From contig CAVZNQ010000011.1 in the NCBI GenBank assembly GCA_963776665.1, positions 172,026-236,025 of the forward strand: DNA of 64,000 bases. Reading direction: 5' to 3'. This DNA comes from Roseiarcus sp963776665 (lineage in GTDB: Bacteria > Pseudomonadota > Alphaproteobacteria > Rhizobiales > Beijerinckiaceae). A model generated the notes under the pieces. The model saw nothing but the letters and a program-made list of their open reading frames with translations. It was not told where the DNA came from and did not search any database. The position numbers and the translations under genes are program-made. Below, piece by piece: positions 43,114-51,510 of this stretch; the first letter of the stretch is position 1, and each line of letters begins with the position of its first letter.

Positions 43114-43839
43114 ATGCAGAAGCCCGCCGCCCGCGCAACCCGGCGCGTCCGCGCTGCGGCGGCGAGATGCTACCATCCCGGACCGCTGATCGTCGATGAG
43201 GCTTCCCTGCACGAAGCCGCCGAGCGCCTGCGGGCCAAAGACCCGGAACTGATCGAGCGTCTGACCGCAGCGGGCGGAAGGCCGCCGCTTCGCCGGCGGG
43301 AACCGGGCTTCGCGGGTCTCGCGGCGATCATCGTCTCGCAGCAGGTGTCGGTCGCCAGCGCCGCCGCCATTCTCGGCCGCCTGCAGGCGCGCGTCGTCCC
43401 GCTCGAGGCGGCGGGAATCGCTGCGGCGACCGAGGACGAGTTGCGCGCCTGCGGCTTGTCGGGCGCCAAAATCCGCGCCTTGCGGGCGGTCGCCCAAGCG
43501 GTGGCGGAGGGCGGCCTCGATCTCAGCGGCCTCGCCGATCTCGACGCCGGCGAGGCGCACAAGGCGCTGGTCACGGTCAAGGGCGTGGGGCCGTGGACGG
43601 CGGACATTTTCCTCCTCTTCTGCCTCGGCCACCCGGACGCGTTTCCCGCGGGCGACCTCGCGCTCCAGGAAGCCGCGAGGCTCGCCCTCAACCTCAAGCG
43701 CCGGCCCGACGCGGCCAAGCTCGAGCGGATCGCCGAACGCTGGCGGCCGCTCAGAGGCGTCGCCGCGCGGATGCTGTGGGCCTACTACCGGGGCGTGAAG
43801 GCGCGCTCGGGGATGGCTCTCGCCGATGGTTCGCGCTAA
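43114..43839 (+). CDS. DNA-3-methyladenine glycosylase II (AlkA-like, HhH-GPD)
   Basis: A 241-aa base-excision-repair glycosylase. The helix-hairpin-helix/GPD motif is LVTVKGVGPWTADIFLLFCL with the catalytic Asp in AFPAGDLALQEA, and the earlier IIVSQQVSVASAAAILGRL matches the AlkA fold. There is no AlkA N-terminal domain, so it is the short form usual in Rhizobiales. The start is uncertain: ATG codons at 43087, 43099 and 43114 are in frame, and the last is chosen because it avoids overlap with gluQ; the first ~30 residues are basic and not conserved. Confidence 0.9.
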   Translation: MQKPAARATRRVRAAAARCYHPGPLIVDEASLHEAAERLRAKDPELIERLTAAGGRPPLRRREPGFAGLAAIIVSQQVSVASAAAILGRLQARVVPLEAAGIAAATEDELRACGLSGAKIRALRAVAQAVAEGGLDLSGLADLDAGEAHKALVTVKGVGPWTADIFLLFCLGHPDAFPAGDLALQEAARLALNLKRRPDAAKLERIAERWRPLRGVAARMLWAYYRGVKARSGMALADGSR

Positions 43840-43874
43840 TCCAGAGCCTCGATCATCCTTGGAGCCAATGTCTG

Positions 43875-44570
43875 ATGAGCGCCGCCCTGGACGGACCCCG
43901 CATCCCGGCGGCGGCAGGCCGAACGAGCCAGCTGGTGGCGCTTTTGCACGGCTACGGCGCCGACGGCGCCGACTTGATCGACCTCGGGCGTCAATGGCGG
44001 GCGCTGATGCCCGAGGCGGCGTTCGTGTCGCCCCACGCGCCCGACCGCTCGGCGGCCTCGCCAATGGGCCGCCAATGGTTCGCGCTCTCCAATCGACCCC
44101 CTGAGGATCCCGCCGGGGCCGACGAACGCTGGAACGGCGCGGTCAAGGCGCGCGGGGCGATCGACGCCTTTCTCGACGCCGAGCTCGAGCGGCTCGGCCT
44201 CGACGAATCGCGCCTGGCGCTGGTCGGCTTCAGCCAGGGGGCGATGATGGCGCTGCACGTCGGCTTGCGGCGTCCGCGCGCGCCAGCGGCTATTCTTGGA
44301 TTTTCCGGCCTCCTGATCGGCCCGGAGCGGCTTGGCGAGGCGACCGCGCGCGATTCTCGCGGACGGCCGCCTCCGATCCTGCTCGTCCACGGCGATCAGG
44401 ATCCGCTGATTCCGTTCGACGCGATGTTCATTGCGGCGGAGGCGCTGGCGGGCGCTTCGATTCCGACCCAATGGCATCTTTCGCTCGGGACCGGCCATGG
44501 CATCGACGCCGGCGGCCTGCGCCATGGCGGGCTCTTTCTCGCCAAGGCGTTCGCGGACCGCAGACGCTAG
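43875..44570 (+). CDS. Alpha/beta-hydrolase, phospholipase/carboxylesterase family
   Basis: A 231-aa serine esterase of the YpfH/AB_hydrolase_2 type. Triad: Ser in LVGFSQGAMM (about 117), Asp in LLVHGDQDPLIP, His in GTGHGID. The oxyanion segment VALLHGYGADGADLI is near the N-terminus. ATG at 43875 with GGAG ten bases upstream; in-frame codons before it belong to a frame that overlaps the previous gene. Substrates of such esterases are broad short acyl esters. It follows the glycosylase after 35 bases and may be co-transcribed. Confidence 0.92.
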   Translation: MSAALDGPRIPAAAGRTSQLVALLHGYGADGADLIDLGRQWRALMPEAAFVSPHAPDRSAASPMGRQWFALSNRPPEDPAGADERWNGAVKARGAIDAFLDAELERLGLDESRLALVGFSQGAMMALHVGLRRPRAPAAILGFSGLLIGPERLGEATARDSRGRPPPILLVHGDQDPLIPFDAMFIAAEALAGASIPTQWHLSLGTGHGIDAGGLRHGGLFLAKAFADRRR

Positions 44571-44767
44571 AGGTTCGCGCCGCCGGGGCTCGCATGGCTC
44601 AGGCGCCTTTTTCGCAAGGGCCGAGCGGCGCATCCCTCGCCGACCGGCAAAGGGCCTTTTCCATCCTCCTTTTCCTTCCATTCTGGCCAACCGGGGTGTG
44701 ATCCCCGTCACAGCGGACCAGGAAAGACGGCGTTAACTTTGCGTTAACGGTTGGAAGGAACTGAGTC

Positions 44768-45253
44768 ATGAGGATCCTGGTTGCAGTCGCCTGTCTTCTG
44801 CCTTTTGCGCTGGCCGCCGAGGCCGCGATCAACAGCCATTCGCCCGACGCCGCGGTGAGCGGCGCTTACGCCGCGGATGAAGCGGCCATTCACGGTCAGG
44901 GCGCAGGCGTCATGGGCGACAACGCCCTCAGGACGCGCTTTTTCTCGCGCTCGCTCCTGCGGTCGATCGCCGCCAACGAGATCGTCGCCGACGCGCGCAA
45001 CGCGCCCCCGGCGCTCGTCGGCGATCCGTTCACCGACCGCGCGCCCCGGATGTTGGCGCTACGCGTCGCCCCGATCTCGGAAAACCGCGACACGGCGAAG
45101 GTTCTGGCCGAGTTCGCCCGCGGCGACGGCGCCCGGGAGCAGCTGACCTACGCCATGGTGTACGAGCGCGGCGAATGGCGCATCGACGACATCGCCTACG
45201 CCATGCTCGACGGCCAAAGCCACAGCCTGCGCGGCGATCTGGCCGCGAACTAG
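44768..45253 (+). CDS. Secreted hypothetical protein (possible DUF3828-like fold)
   Basis: A 161-aa exported protein with a signal peptide (about 1-19, ending ALAAEA). The mature region has helices followed by strands (APRMLALRVAPISENRDTAK, LAEFARGDGAREQLTYAMVY, ERGEWRIDDIAY), resembling NTF2-like DUF3828 proteins. That comparison is by impression only. A ribosome site (GAAGGAAC) precedes the ATG at 44768. It stands alone, with 197 bases upstream and a large inverted repeat downstream. Confidence 0.75.
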   Translation: MRILVAVACLLPFALAAEAAINSHSPDAAVSGAYAADEAAIHGQGAGVMGDNALRTRFFSRSLLRSIAANEIVADARNAPPALVGDPFTDRAPRMLALRVAPISENRDTAKVLAEFARGDGAREQLTYAMVYERGEWRIDDIAYAMLDGQSHSLRGDLAAN

Positions 45254-45281
45254 TCCAGCGGTGCGCCGCAAAAGCCGAGCG

Positions 45282-45406
45282 CGAGAGGAGTTGCAAATCA
45301 AGGATGCGTCATAGCCGACGTTGGTATCGTTCCAGGAACGAGCCCTCGGACGCACCGCTCGCCGCGGCGGCCTTTTTCGGGTCGTCCTTGATTTGCAACT
45401 CCTCTC
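45282..45406. repeat. 125-bp element with perfect 23-bp terminal inverted repeats
   Basis: The arms at 45282-45304 and 45384-45406 are exact inverted copies (outer end CGAGAGGAGTTGCAAATC). They enclose 79 bases that include a 15-base palindrome TCGTTCCAGGAACGA (45327-45341). No gene is inside. No obvious target-site duplication flanks it. It could be a miniature inverted-repeat element or a long hairpin in the mRNA of the upstream gene. The rest of the 335-base gap (45254-45588) shows nothing else. Confidence 0.8.
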
Positions 45407-45588
45407 GGCCGCTTTCCCTTCCGCTCCCCTAGTCGCTTGAAATGGCCGCAGCGCCCGCGTGATTTTTCGCATTCTGCGGCGAGAGCCCGCCGAACCCCTC
45501 CTTCACGCCAGAGTGATTGCGCTCGGACTTTCCGGCAGGCGCCGAGCGCGCGTATGCTCGAAACCGGCGGGGCGCGGAGGAGGCTCGG

Positions 45589-46353
45589 ATGCGCGGCTTG
45601 CGGATCGGCCTGGCGCTCGGCGCCGCGGTCATTGTTGCGGCCTTCGCGCCGCAAGCGCGCCGGGCGGGCGCCGCCGGGGCGCCGGTTGCGGTCGACGCCG
45701 CGATCGTGCTGGCGGCGGACGTCTCCCGCAGCATCGACGAGGGCGAATTCGCGCTCGAGCGGCGCGGCTACGCCGACGCCATCCAGAGCCAGCAGCTTCT
45801 CGATGCGGTCTCCACCGGGCCGAATGGCGCGATCGCGCTCGCCTATGTCGAATGGGCCGGCGACGGCGAGGACAAGGTGGTGGTCGACTGGGCGGTGATC
45901 CGCAACCAGGCCGACGCGCAGGCGTTCGCGGCCGCGCTGACCGCGGCGCCAAGGTCCTATGTCGGAAGGACCGCGATCGGCTCGGCGATCGATTTCTCGT
46001 TCGCGATGTTCGCCGAAAGCGCGTTCTCGACCGGCCGCAGGGTGATCGACGTCTCCGGCGACGGAACCAGCAACCAGGGGCGCCTGGTCACCGAGGCCCG
46101 CGACGCCGCGGTCGGGGCGGGCGCGGTGATTAACGGGCTCGCCATCTTCAATCGGAAGGCGGCGGCGATGGGCGGCTACCTGGCCCTGCACACCAACCCG
46201 GCGCCTGGCGGCATCGCGGAATATTACCGCGACAACGTGATCGGCGGCGCGGGCGCGTTCGTGGTGCCGATCGACGATTTCAAGAGTTTCGGGGAAGCGA
46301 TGATGCGCAAGCTCGTCAACGAGATCGCCGAGGCCGGCCCGGCGCGCGAGTGA
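45589..46353 (+). CDS. DUF1194 von Willebrand factor A-like secreted protein
   Basis: A 254-aa protein with a signal or anchor segment (about 1-25) and a VWA-like domain. The family signature is near residue 40 (AAIVLAADVSRSIDEGE, metal-binding DxSxS), with ERRGYADAI, GAIALAYVEWAG and GRRVIDVSGDGTSNQG. DUF1194 proteins are common in alphaproteobacteria and their role is unknown; the MIDAS-like site suggests metal-dependent protein binding in the periplasm. A GGAGGAGG ribosome site precedes the ATG at 45589. Confidence 0.93.
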   Translation: MRGLRIGLALGAAVIVAAFAPQARRAGAAGAPVAVDAAIVLAADVSRSIDEGEFALERRGYADAIQSQQLLDAVSTGPNGAIALAYVEWAGDGEDKVVVDWAVIRNQADAQAFAAALTAAPRSYVGRTAIGSAIDFSFAMFAESAFSTGRRVIDVSGDGTSNQGRLVTEARDAAVGAGAVINGLAIFNRKAAAMGGYLALHTNPAPGGIAEYYRDNVIGGAGAFVVPIDDFKSFGEAMMRKLVNEIAEAGPARE

Positions 46354-46364
46354 CGATTTCAGCC

Positions 46365-46889
46365 TCAGTGTCTCTGGAAGAACTTTGGAAAGATGTGGCT
46401 CACGTTTATCCGTTTGGGCGGAATGCCATTCTCCGCCGTTGGCTGATGACAGCCGAAGCAATTTGGATTGATCGCCTGCGTGAACGACTCCATGGAGACA
46501 TTGGAAAGGCCATTTTCCCCTTCCAGGACGGCGTCTTTCACTTTGACCCCCGCCTTGAAGTCCTGTGATCCTTTCCCGATCCAGACTGCGCCCACAAGCT
46601 TGTAGTTCCGCCGGAGATCGGACGGGCTGTTCGCCGTGAACTTCTCGGCGACGTCTTCATTCACCGCCTTGATCATGTCGTCTTCCATCAGGGCATCCTC
46701 AGGATGCTCCGGATCTTTCTGCTGAGAATAGAAGCCGCAATCATTGTCCAGCGGATCGTCTGGCTCGGATTCGTTGAAGGTCGTCGCCGTCAGCCAGCCG
46801 GGGTCGGCGGGGCATTGCTCTTGGGCGAGGGCAGGGTCAAGAACGGAAAAGAAAAGGCCGCCGGCCAGTAAGAAAACGATTGTTTTCAT
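46365..46889 (-). CDS. Secreted protein with single haem-c motif, lower-GC module gene 2
   Basis: A 174-aa protein with a signal peptide (MKTIVFLLAGGLFFSVLDPA, cut near ALAQEQ) and one CxxCH (CFGCH) near its C-terminus (about residue 150), preceded by TQAINPN, so it could bind one haem c. Two more cysteines lie early (CPADPGWL and NDCGFYS). The rest is unlike standard cytochromes c and I do not recognise the family. Its ATG overlaps the stop of the upstream gene (TGATG), so the two are co-translated. Codon use and GC are lower than in the neighbours, which suggests transfer from elsewhere. Confidence 0.75.
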   Translation of the reverse strand: MKTIVFLLAGGLFFSVLDPALAQEQCPADPGWLTATTFNESEPDDPLDNDCGFYSQQKDPEHPEDALMEDDMIKAVNEDVAEKFTANSPSDLRRNYKLVGAVWIGKGSQDFKAGVKVKDAVLEGENGLSNVSMESFTQAINPNCFGCHQPTAENGIPPKRINVSHIFPKFFQRH

Positions 46890-47302
46890 CACCCGCCCGC
46901 CGCCACTACAGGATTTTCAAGCGCTCCGGACTTGATCCACTCATGAATATCGTCCGCTACTTGCTTCCCGGTGACGGTATTTCCGTTGGCCAAGGTTATC
47001 GTATAGTCTTGGTCCGTGATAAAAGGGGGGCCGGGGGGCATCTGTTCTTTGTTACAGAAACCGGCGCTTTGAGTTAAGATCAGATACAGCGGCGAATTAT
47101 CTGCGTCTGCCTGTGTATGGGCCGCGTCGAGCCATGCTATTGGGAATATCGGCGCACCGTTACACTTTACCGAAGGAAGAGGTTTTGTGATAAACGTCTG
47201 ATAATCGCTCCAAAATCTTTTGTGGGGTGCGCTATTCGTATCGTCGCCGGCTTTTTCTACGAGTTTATCCAGGTACTCCTGCAAATTGGCAAAATTTATC
47301 AT
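46889..47302 (-). CDS. Hypothetical protein, lower-GC module gene 1
   Basis: A 137-aa protein with no signal peptide. ATG at 47302 is preceded by CGGAGGAAGATC, an excellent ribosome site; an in-frame TTG at 47332 would add ten residues. Two Cys residues (VKCNGAPIFPIAW and FCNKEQMPPGPPF) and a TLANGNTVTGKQVADDIHEW segment are visible, but no family is recognised. The A+T content around 47000-47450 is clearly higher than in the rest of the window. It is coupled to the haem-motif protein and they probably work together. Confidence 0.7.
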   Translation of the reverse strand: MINFANLQEYLDKLVEKAGDDTNSAPHKRFWSDYQTFITKPLPSVKCNGAPIFPIAWLDAAHTQADADNSPLYLILTQSAGFCNKEQMPPGPPFITDQDYTITLANGNTVTGKQVADDIHEWIKSGALENPVVAAGG

Positions 47303-47426
47303 GATCTTCCTCCGGGAAATTGCTTCGTTCAATTGCTTCGTTCAAGAGGGCTGCCAAGCGGTCTGAAATACGGTCCGCTCGCCTCGGGGTCGCGTCTTCC
47401 TCCGGGTTGCTTTGCTTAGGTCGAAA

Positions 47427-48434
47427 TTACGAACCCGTTTCTACCATATCGATCCTCTGGATTACTGCAAGCGGGGACGCTTCATGAAGCTCGAGCGATC
47501 GGCCGAACGGATGCGCAAGCCGATCGACCCGGCCGTCGCGCAGGATCTCGATCGGGACTTCAACTCCGGCCGGTCCGCGGGTCCAGACCTTGTGGTAGAA
47601 ATCGCCGAGGCCCGCGATCTCAGATCCGCCGACCCTGGCGAGAATGTCGCCGCGCTGGACGCCGGCGGCGGCCGCCGGCCCATTCTCGGCCACGCTGGCG
47701 ACGATGATCTCGTCGCCGCTTTCGGCGGAAAAGATGCCGAGCCACGGGCGCGGCGGTTTGTTCACCCGCCCGTAAGCAAGCAGATCATCGAGGATCGGGG
47801 GCAGAAGGTCGATCGGCACGATCATGTTGGTGTCGCGCGGGCCGCCGCGCGAGCTGAGCTGCTCGACGTGCAACGAGCCGATGCCGACAAGCTTGCCGTC
47901 GCGATCGATGGCGCCGGCGCCGCCCCAGAACGGGTGGGCGGGCGAGGTGTAGATCGCCTCGTTGAGGAAATATTCCCAATAGCCGGCGAACTCCTGCTTG
48001 CCGACGACCATCGCGCTGACGGGCTTGGTTCCCGCCCCCGCCGCCACCGTCACCTGATCGCCGAGCCTGGTCTCGCTCGAGCGTCCGAACTCGAGCGCCG
48101 GACAATCGAGCGGGCCCAGCGCCTGCACCAGGCCGAAGCCGCTCTCGCCGTCGATCGCAAGCGCGTGTCCGGGGGTCAAGCGTCCTTCGGGGTCGGCGAG
48201 CCAGACGCTCTCGGCCTCCATGATCAGATAGCCGATCGTCAGCACCAAACCGCTCTCGCGGATGACGACGCCGCTGCCCGACCGCTGCTCGCCCAGCGTC
48301 TGGGCGGTGAATGCGTCTTCCGGAACCGAGGATTGCACCGTGACGATGGATTTGAGCGCGCGGTCCAGCTCGATGCTGCGGCCTCCGTTCGGCACGCGGG
48401 GTTGCGGTTCGCCGCGTCGCGGCTTCTCTGTCAT
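47427..48434 (-). CDS. HtrA/DegP-like protein with PDZ domain and lost catalytic triad
   Basis: A 335-aa protein without a signal peptide or obvious membrane helix. Residues about 25-215 align with the trypsin-like fold of HtrA (RSGSGVVIRESGLVLTIGYL, then GHALAIDGESGFGLV), and about 225-310 with a PDZ domain (PRPWLGIFSAESGDEIIVAS, GVQRGDILARVGGSEI). At the catalytic places the usual His (in TNNHV) is a Tyr (IGYLI), the Asp is a Gly/Phe (GESGFGL), and the Ser of GNSGGP is replaced (HPFWGGAGA). It therefore looks like a pseudo-protease that may bind peptides or scaffold proteins. Confidence 0.88.
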   Translation of the reverse strand: MTEKPRRGEPQPRVPNGGRSIELDRALKSIVTVQSSVPEDAFTAQTLGEQRSGSGVVIRESGLVLTIGYLIMEAESVWLADPEGRLTPGHALAIDGESGFGLVQALGPLDCPALEFGRSSETRLGDQVTVAAGAGTKPVSAMVVGKQEFAGYWEYFLNEAIYTSPAHPFWGGAGAIDRDGKLVGIGSLHVEQLSSRGGPRDTNMIVPIDLLPPILDDLLAYGRVNKPPRPWLGIFSAESGDEIIVASVAENGPAAAAGVQRGDILARVGGSEIAGLGDFYHKVWTRGPAGVEVPIEILRDGRVDRLAHPFGRSLELHEASPLAVIQRIDMVETGS

Positions 48435-48684
48435 CGACCAAATCCTTTTCGACTCAATAAGGCGCTCTTGGCGATGTTACTTCGCCAATCCGCCAGCCGC
48501 AATTCGCGAGCGGCCGCAACAATTCGGCGCCGGTCGCAGCGCCGGCGGCCGTTCGAGGCCGCTAACGGACAATTGTGGCGTCAACTGTGCGAACCGCAGC
48601 GGGCAAAGGGCGAGCAACGCCCGGGTTGTCAGCAACGCGAAGCTGGGTCAGACCTTCGGGTCAACGCTCAGGAGGCAAGGGGTC

Positions 48685-49143
48685 ATGCAAGTCAAGCCAG
48701 GGCGATTTCTCGCCGGATGGGCCGATATGGACTGGAACAAGCATATGGCGAATACCGCCTACCTGAACAAAGTCGTCGACGCGCGGATGCTGGCGTTCAA
48801 GGAGATGGGATTTTCGGTCGAGCGTTTTCTCGAAATGCGAATTGGGTTCGTGGTGATGAAAGATGAAATTGATTACCGGCGTGAAGTCCATTGGATGGAC
48901 GAGATCACGATTACGTTCCAAGTCGCGGGACTTGCGGCGGACTACAGCCGGTTCAAAGTGAAGAACGAAATATTTAGGGCGGACAGCGAGCTCTGCGCGA
49001 GAGTGACCACGATTGGCGGCTTCATGAACCTCGATACCCGCAAGCTTGTCGCCCCGCCTGACGAGGTGATCGCGGCGTACCAGCTCATTCCAAAGTCGGA
49101 AGACTACGTCGAATTGCCATCGAGCCTCAAAACGCGAGCTTGA
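48685..49143 (+). CDS. Acyl-CoA thioesterase, hotdog (4HBT) fold
   Basis: A 152-aa hotdog-fold thioesterase. The family pattern is GWADMDWNKHMANTAYLNKV (residues about 10-29) with the catalytic Asp/Glu-type site, then the central helix LAFKEMGFSVERF. The ATG at 48685 has AGGAGGCAAGG upstream, an ideal ribosome site; an earlier in-frame start is unsupported. It would hydrolyse an acyl-CoA in the cytoplasm. It ends just before the rfbA stop on the opposite strand. Confidence 0.92.
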   Translation: MQVKPGRFLAGWADMDWNKHMANTAYLNKVVDARMLAFKEMGFSVERFLEMRIGFVVMKDEIDYRREVHWMDEITITFQVAGLAADYSRFKVKNEIFRADSELCARVTTIGGFMNLDTRKLVAPPDEVIAAYQLIPKSEDYVELPSSLKTRA

Positions 49144-49150
49144 TTCGTCT

Positions 49151-50042
49151 TCAGCGCCGCGCCGGCGATTGGTTGCGCTCCTCGAGCACCGAGGCGAGGT
49201 ACTGCCCGTAGGCGCTCTTGCCGAAGCGGGCGATCATGCGCTTGAACTGGGCGACGTCGATGAGGCCGAGGTCGAGGGCGATCTCCTCGGGGCAGCTGAT
49301 CTTGGCGCCCTGGCGCTGCTCGATGGTCCGGACGAAGCTCGCCGCGTCGAGAAGCGAATCCGGCGTTCCGGTGTCGAGCCAGGCGAAGCCGCGTCCCATG
49401 CGCTCGACGCTGAGCGCGCCGGCCTCGAGATAGATCCGGTTGACGTCGGTGATCTCGTACTCGCCGCGCGCCGAAGGCTTGAGCGCCTTGGCGATCTCGA
49501 CCACCTGCGAGTCGTAGAAGTAGAGGCCGGTCACCGCCCAGTGGGACTTGGGCGCGGCCGGCTTCTCCTCGATCGACAGCGCCCGGAAGCGTCGAATCGA
49601 ATTCGACCACGCCGTAACGTTCCGGATCGGGAACATGATAGGCGAACACGGTTGCGCCGCGGTCGCGCGCCGCCGCGCGCCGCAGCTGCTCGCTCAGGCC
49701 CGCGCCGTAGAAGATGTTGTCGCCGAGCACCAGCATCGCCGGACCGCCGGCGATGAACTTTTCGCCGATGACGAACGCCTGCGCGAGTCCATTGGGCTCG
49801 GGCTGCGGAGCGTATTCGATCTTGATGCCCCAGTCCGCCCCGTCGCCGAGGAGGCGGCGGAACATCGGCAGGTCGTGAGGCGTCGAGATGATGAGAACTT
49901 CCCGGATCCCGGCCAGCATCACGACCGACAGCGGATAATAGATCATCGGCTTGTCGTAGACCGGGACGAGCTGCTTCGAGACCGCAAGCGTGATCGGATG
50001 GAGCCGGGTGCCCGCTCCGCCGGCCAGAATGATGCCTTTCAT
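49151..50042 (-). pseudogene. rfbA: Glucose-1-phosphate thymidylyltransferase RfbA, apparent 1-base frameshift
   Basis: First enzyme of dTDP-L-rhamnose synthesis. The frame from 50042 encodes MKGIILAGGAGTRLHPITLA, then PMIYYPLSVVMLAGIREVL and PERYGVVEFDST, after which it becomes nonsense. The continuation RALSIEEKPAAPKSHWAVTG is in another frame and ends at 49151. Deleting one base near 49583-49586 (minus-strand CCGGG) rejoins the protein to 296 aa, the usual length, with every motif present. It is the last gene of the minus-strand rfb operon. Confidence 0.88.
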
Positions 50043-50082
50043 CGCCGAATCCGTTCCGGTTGCAGCGCCATCAAACGCAACC

Positions 50083-50160
50083 TGTCATTCCCGCGAATGC
50101 GGGAATCCAGCGTCACCGTCGCAGCTGCAAGTCTGGATACCCGCATCCGCGGGTATGACA
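50083..50160. repeat. Palindromic intergenic repeat between rfbB and rfbA
   Basis: The left arm TGTCATTCCCGCGAATGCGG and the inverted right arm TGTCATACCCGCGGATGCGG (read from the other strand) differ at only a few places, and both continue to a CCAG-like centre. It is a widespread intergenic repeat type in Proteobacteria. It may form an mRNA hairpin in the rfbB-rfbA transcript. Confidence 0.75.
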
Positions 50161-50193
50161 TGTCGGCCGCTTGCAATGGCATGAGGCGACCCA

Positions 50194-51258
50194 CTACGTC
50201 CCGGCCTCGACGATGACGCCGAGGCGCTCGCCGGCGTACACCTTGTCGCGCAGCGGGCGCCACCACCATTCGTTGTCGAGATACCAGCGCACGGTCCTCT
50301 CGATGCCGGTCTCGAAAGTCTCGAGCGCGCGCCAGCCGAGTTCGCGCTCGAGCTTGGTCGCGTCGATGGCGTAGCGCCGGTCATGCCCGGGCCGGTCGGC
50401 GACGAAGGCGATGAGGGATTCGTGCGAGCGCGCCGTCGGGCGAAGGCGATCGAGGATGGCGCAGATGCGCATGACGACGTCGATGTTGCGCCGCTCGTTG
50501 CGGCCCCCGACATTGTATTTCTCACCGATCCGCCCGCTGGCCACGATCAGGTCGAGCGCCCGCGCGTGGTCCTCGACATAGAGCCAGTCGCGCACATTGG
50601 CGCCTGCGCCGTAGACCGGCAGCGGCTTGCCATGCATGGCGTTGAGGATGATCAGCGGAATGAGCTTTTCGGGGAAGTGATAGGGCCCATAGTTGTTCGA
50701 GCAATTCGAGATGAGCGCCGGGAAGCCGTAGGTGCGGGCCCACGCCGAGACGAGATGATCGGCGGCCGCCTTCGACGCCGAGTAGGGCGAACTCGGATCG
50801 TAGGCCGTCTCTTCGACGAACGCGCCTTCCTCGCCGAGCGAGCCGTAAACCTCGTCGGTCGAGACGTGCAGGAAGCGGAAGCTCTCCCGTCGAGGCTCCG
50901 CGAGCCCGCGCCAGTAGGCGCGCGCCGTCTCGAGCAGTGAGAAGGTGCCGACGATATTGGTCTGGATGAACGCGTCGCTGCCCGTGATCGAGCGGTCGAC
51001 GTGGCTTTCAGCGGCCAGATGAATCACCTGGTCGGGCGCGAACGTCTCGAACGCCTCGTTGACCGCGCGCCGGTCGCAAATGTCGACCTTGGCGAAGCGG
51101 TAGTTCGGCGCGTTGTCGATCGCCGCCAGGGATTGCAGGTTTCCGGCGTAGGTGAGCGCGTCGAGGTTGAGCACCTCGGCGCCCTCGCCGACCAGGCGCC
51201 GGCACACCGCCGAGCCGATGAACCCCGCGCCGCCGGTCACAAGCACTTTTCGCTGCAT
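50194..51258 (-). CDS. rfbB: dTDP-glucose 4,6-dehydratase RfbB
   Basis: A 354-aa extended SDR for the second step of dTDP-L-rhamnose synthesis. N-terminal NAD motif LVTGGAGFIGSAVCRRL, then HLAAESHVDRSI, FLHVSTDEVYGSLGEE (Asp/Glu catalytic residues) and YSASKAAADHLVSAWAR (Tyr-Lys). The start at 51258 (MQRKVLVTGG) is clear; upstream frame codons are unrelated. It is intact while its rfbA and rfbD neighbours are frameshifted. It is flanked by the two repeats at 50083-50160 and 51298-51406. Confidence 0.95.
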   Translation of the reverse strand: MQRKVLVTGGAGFIGSAVCRRLVGEGAEVLNLDALTYAGNLQSLAAIDNAPNYRFAKVDICDRRAVNEAFETFAPDQVIHLAAESHVDRSITGSDAFIQTNIVGTFSLLETARAYWRGLAEPRRESFRFLHVSTDEVYGSLGEEGAFVEETAYDPSSPYSASKAAADHLVSAWARTYGFPALISNCSNNYGPYHFPEKLIPLIILNAMHGKPLPVYGAGANVRDWLYVEDHARALDLIVASGRIGEKYNVGGRNERRNIDVVMRICAILDRLRPTARSHESLIAFVADRPGHDRRYAIDATKLERELGWRALETFETGIERTVRWYLDNEWWWRPLRDKVYAGERLGVIVEAGT

Positions 51259-51297
51259 CAAGACCTCTGAAATAACTATCAAGCCTTCCGTTCGGAC

Positions 51298-51406
51298 CTC
51301 GTCCTGAGGAGCGCCGAAGGCGCGTCTCGAAGGACGTTCCGGAGCACACGAACTGCGCCCCAATCCTTCGAGACGCCGTGCTTCGCACGGCCCTTGAGGC
51401 ATGAGG
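51298..51406. repeat. Palindromic repeat between rfbD and rfbB
   Basis: The segment has two arms: CTCGTCCTGAGGAGCGCCGA and TCTCGAAGGA on the left and TCCTTCGAGACGCCGTGCTT with GGCATGAG on the right, forming a hairpin of about 37 bases per arm. It matches the type of repeat (CTGAGGAG...GTCTCGAAGGATG) found in many Hyphomicrobiales genomes. It splits the rfbD-rfbB transcript by 252 bases. Confidence 0.75.
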
Positions 51407-51510
51407 CCAGTGGATGCGCCCGGCATTCCGACGCCGCACCTTGCCCGTTACTCCCTAAATGAATCCTTGAGCTGCAATTGTCCGCTTGGGCAGCGGCCCG
51501 TTCCCGGCGC

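Noticed and set aside
45282..45406. Inverted repeat as an ordinary transcription terminator
   Set aside because: The arms are 79 bases apart and no T-run follows; this is not the shape of an intrinsic terminator.
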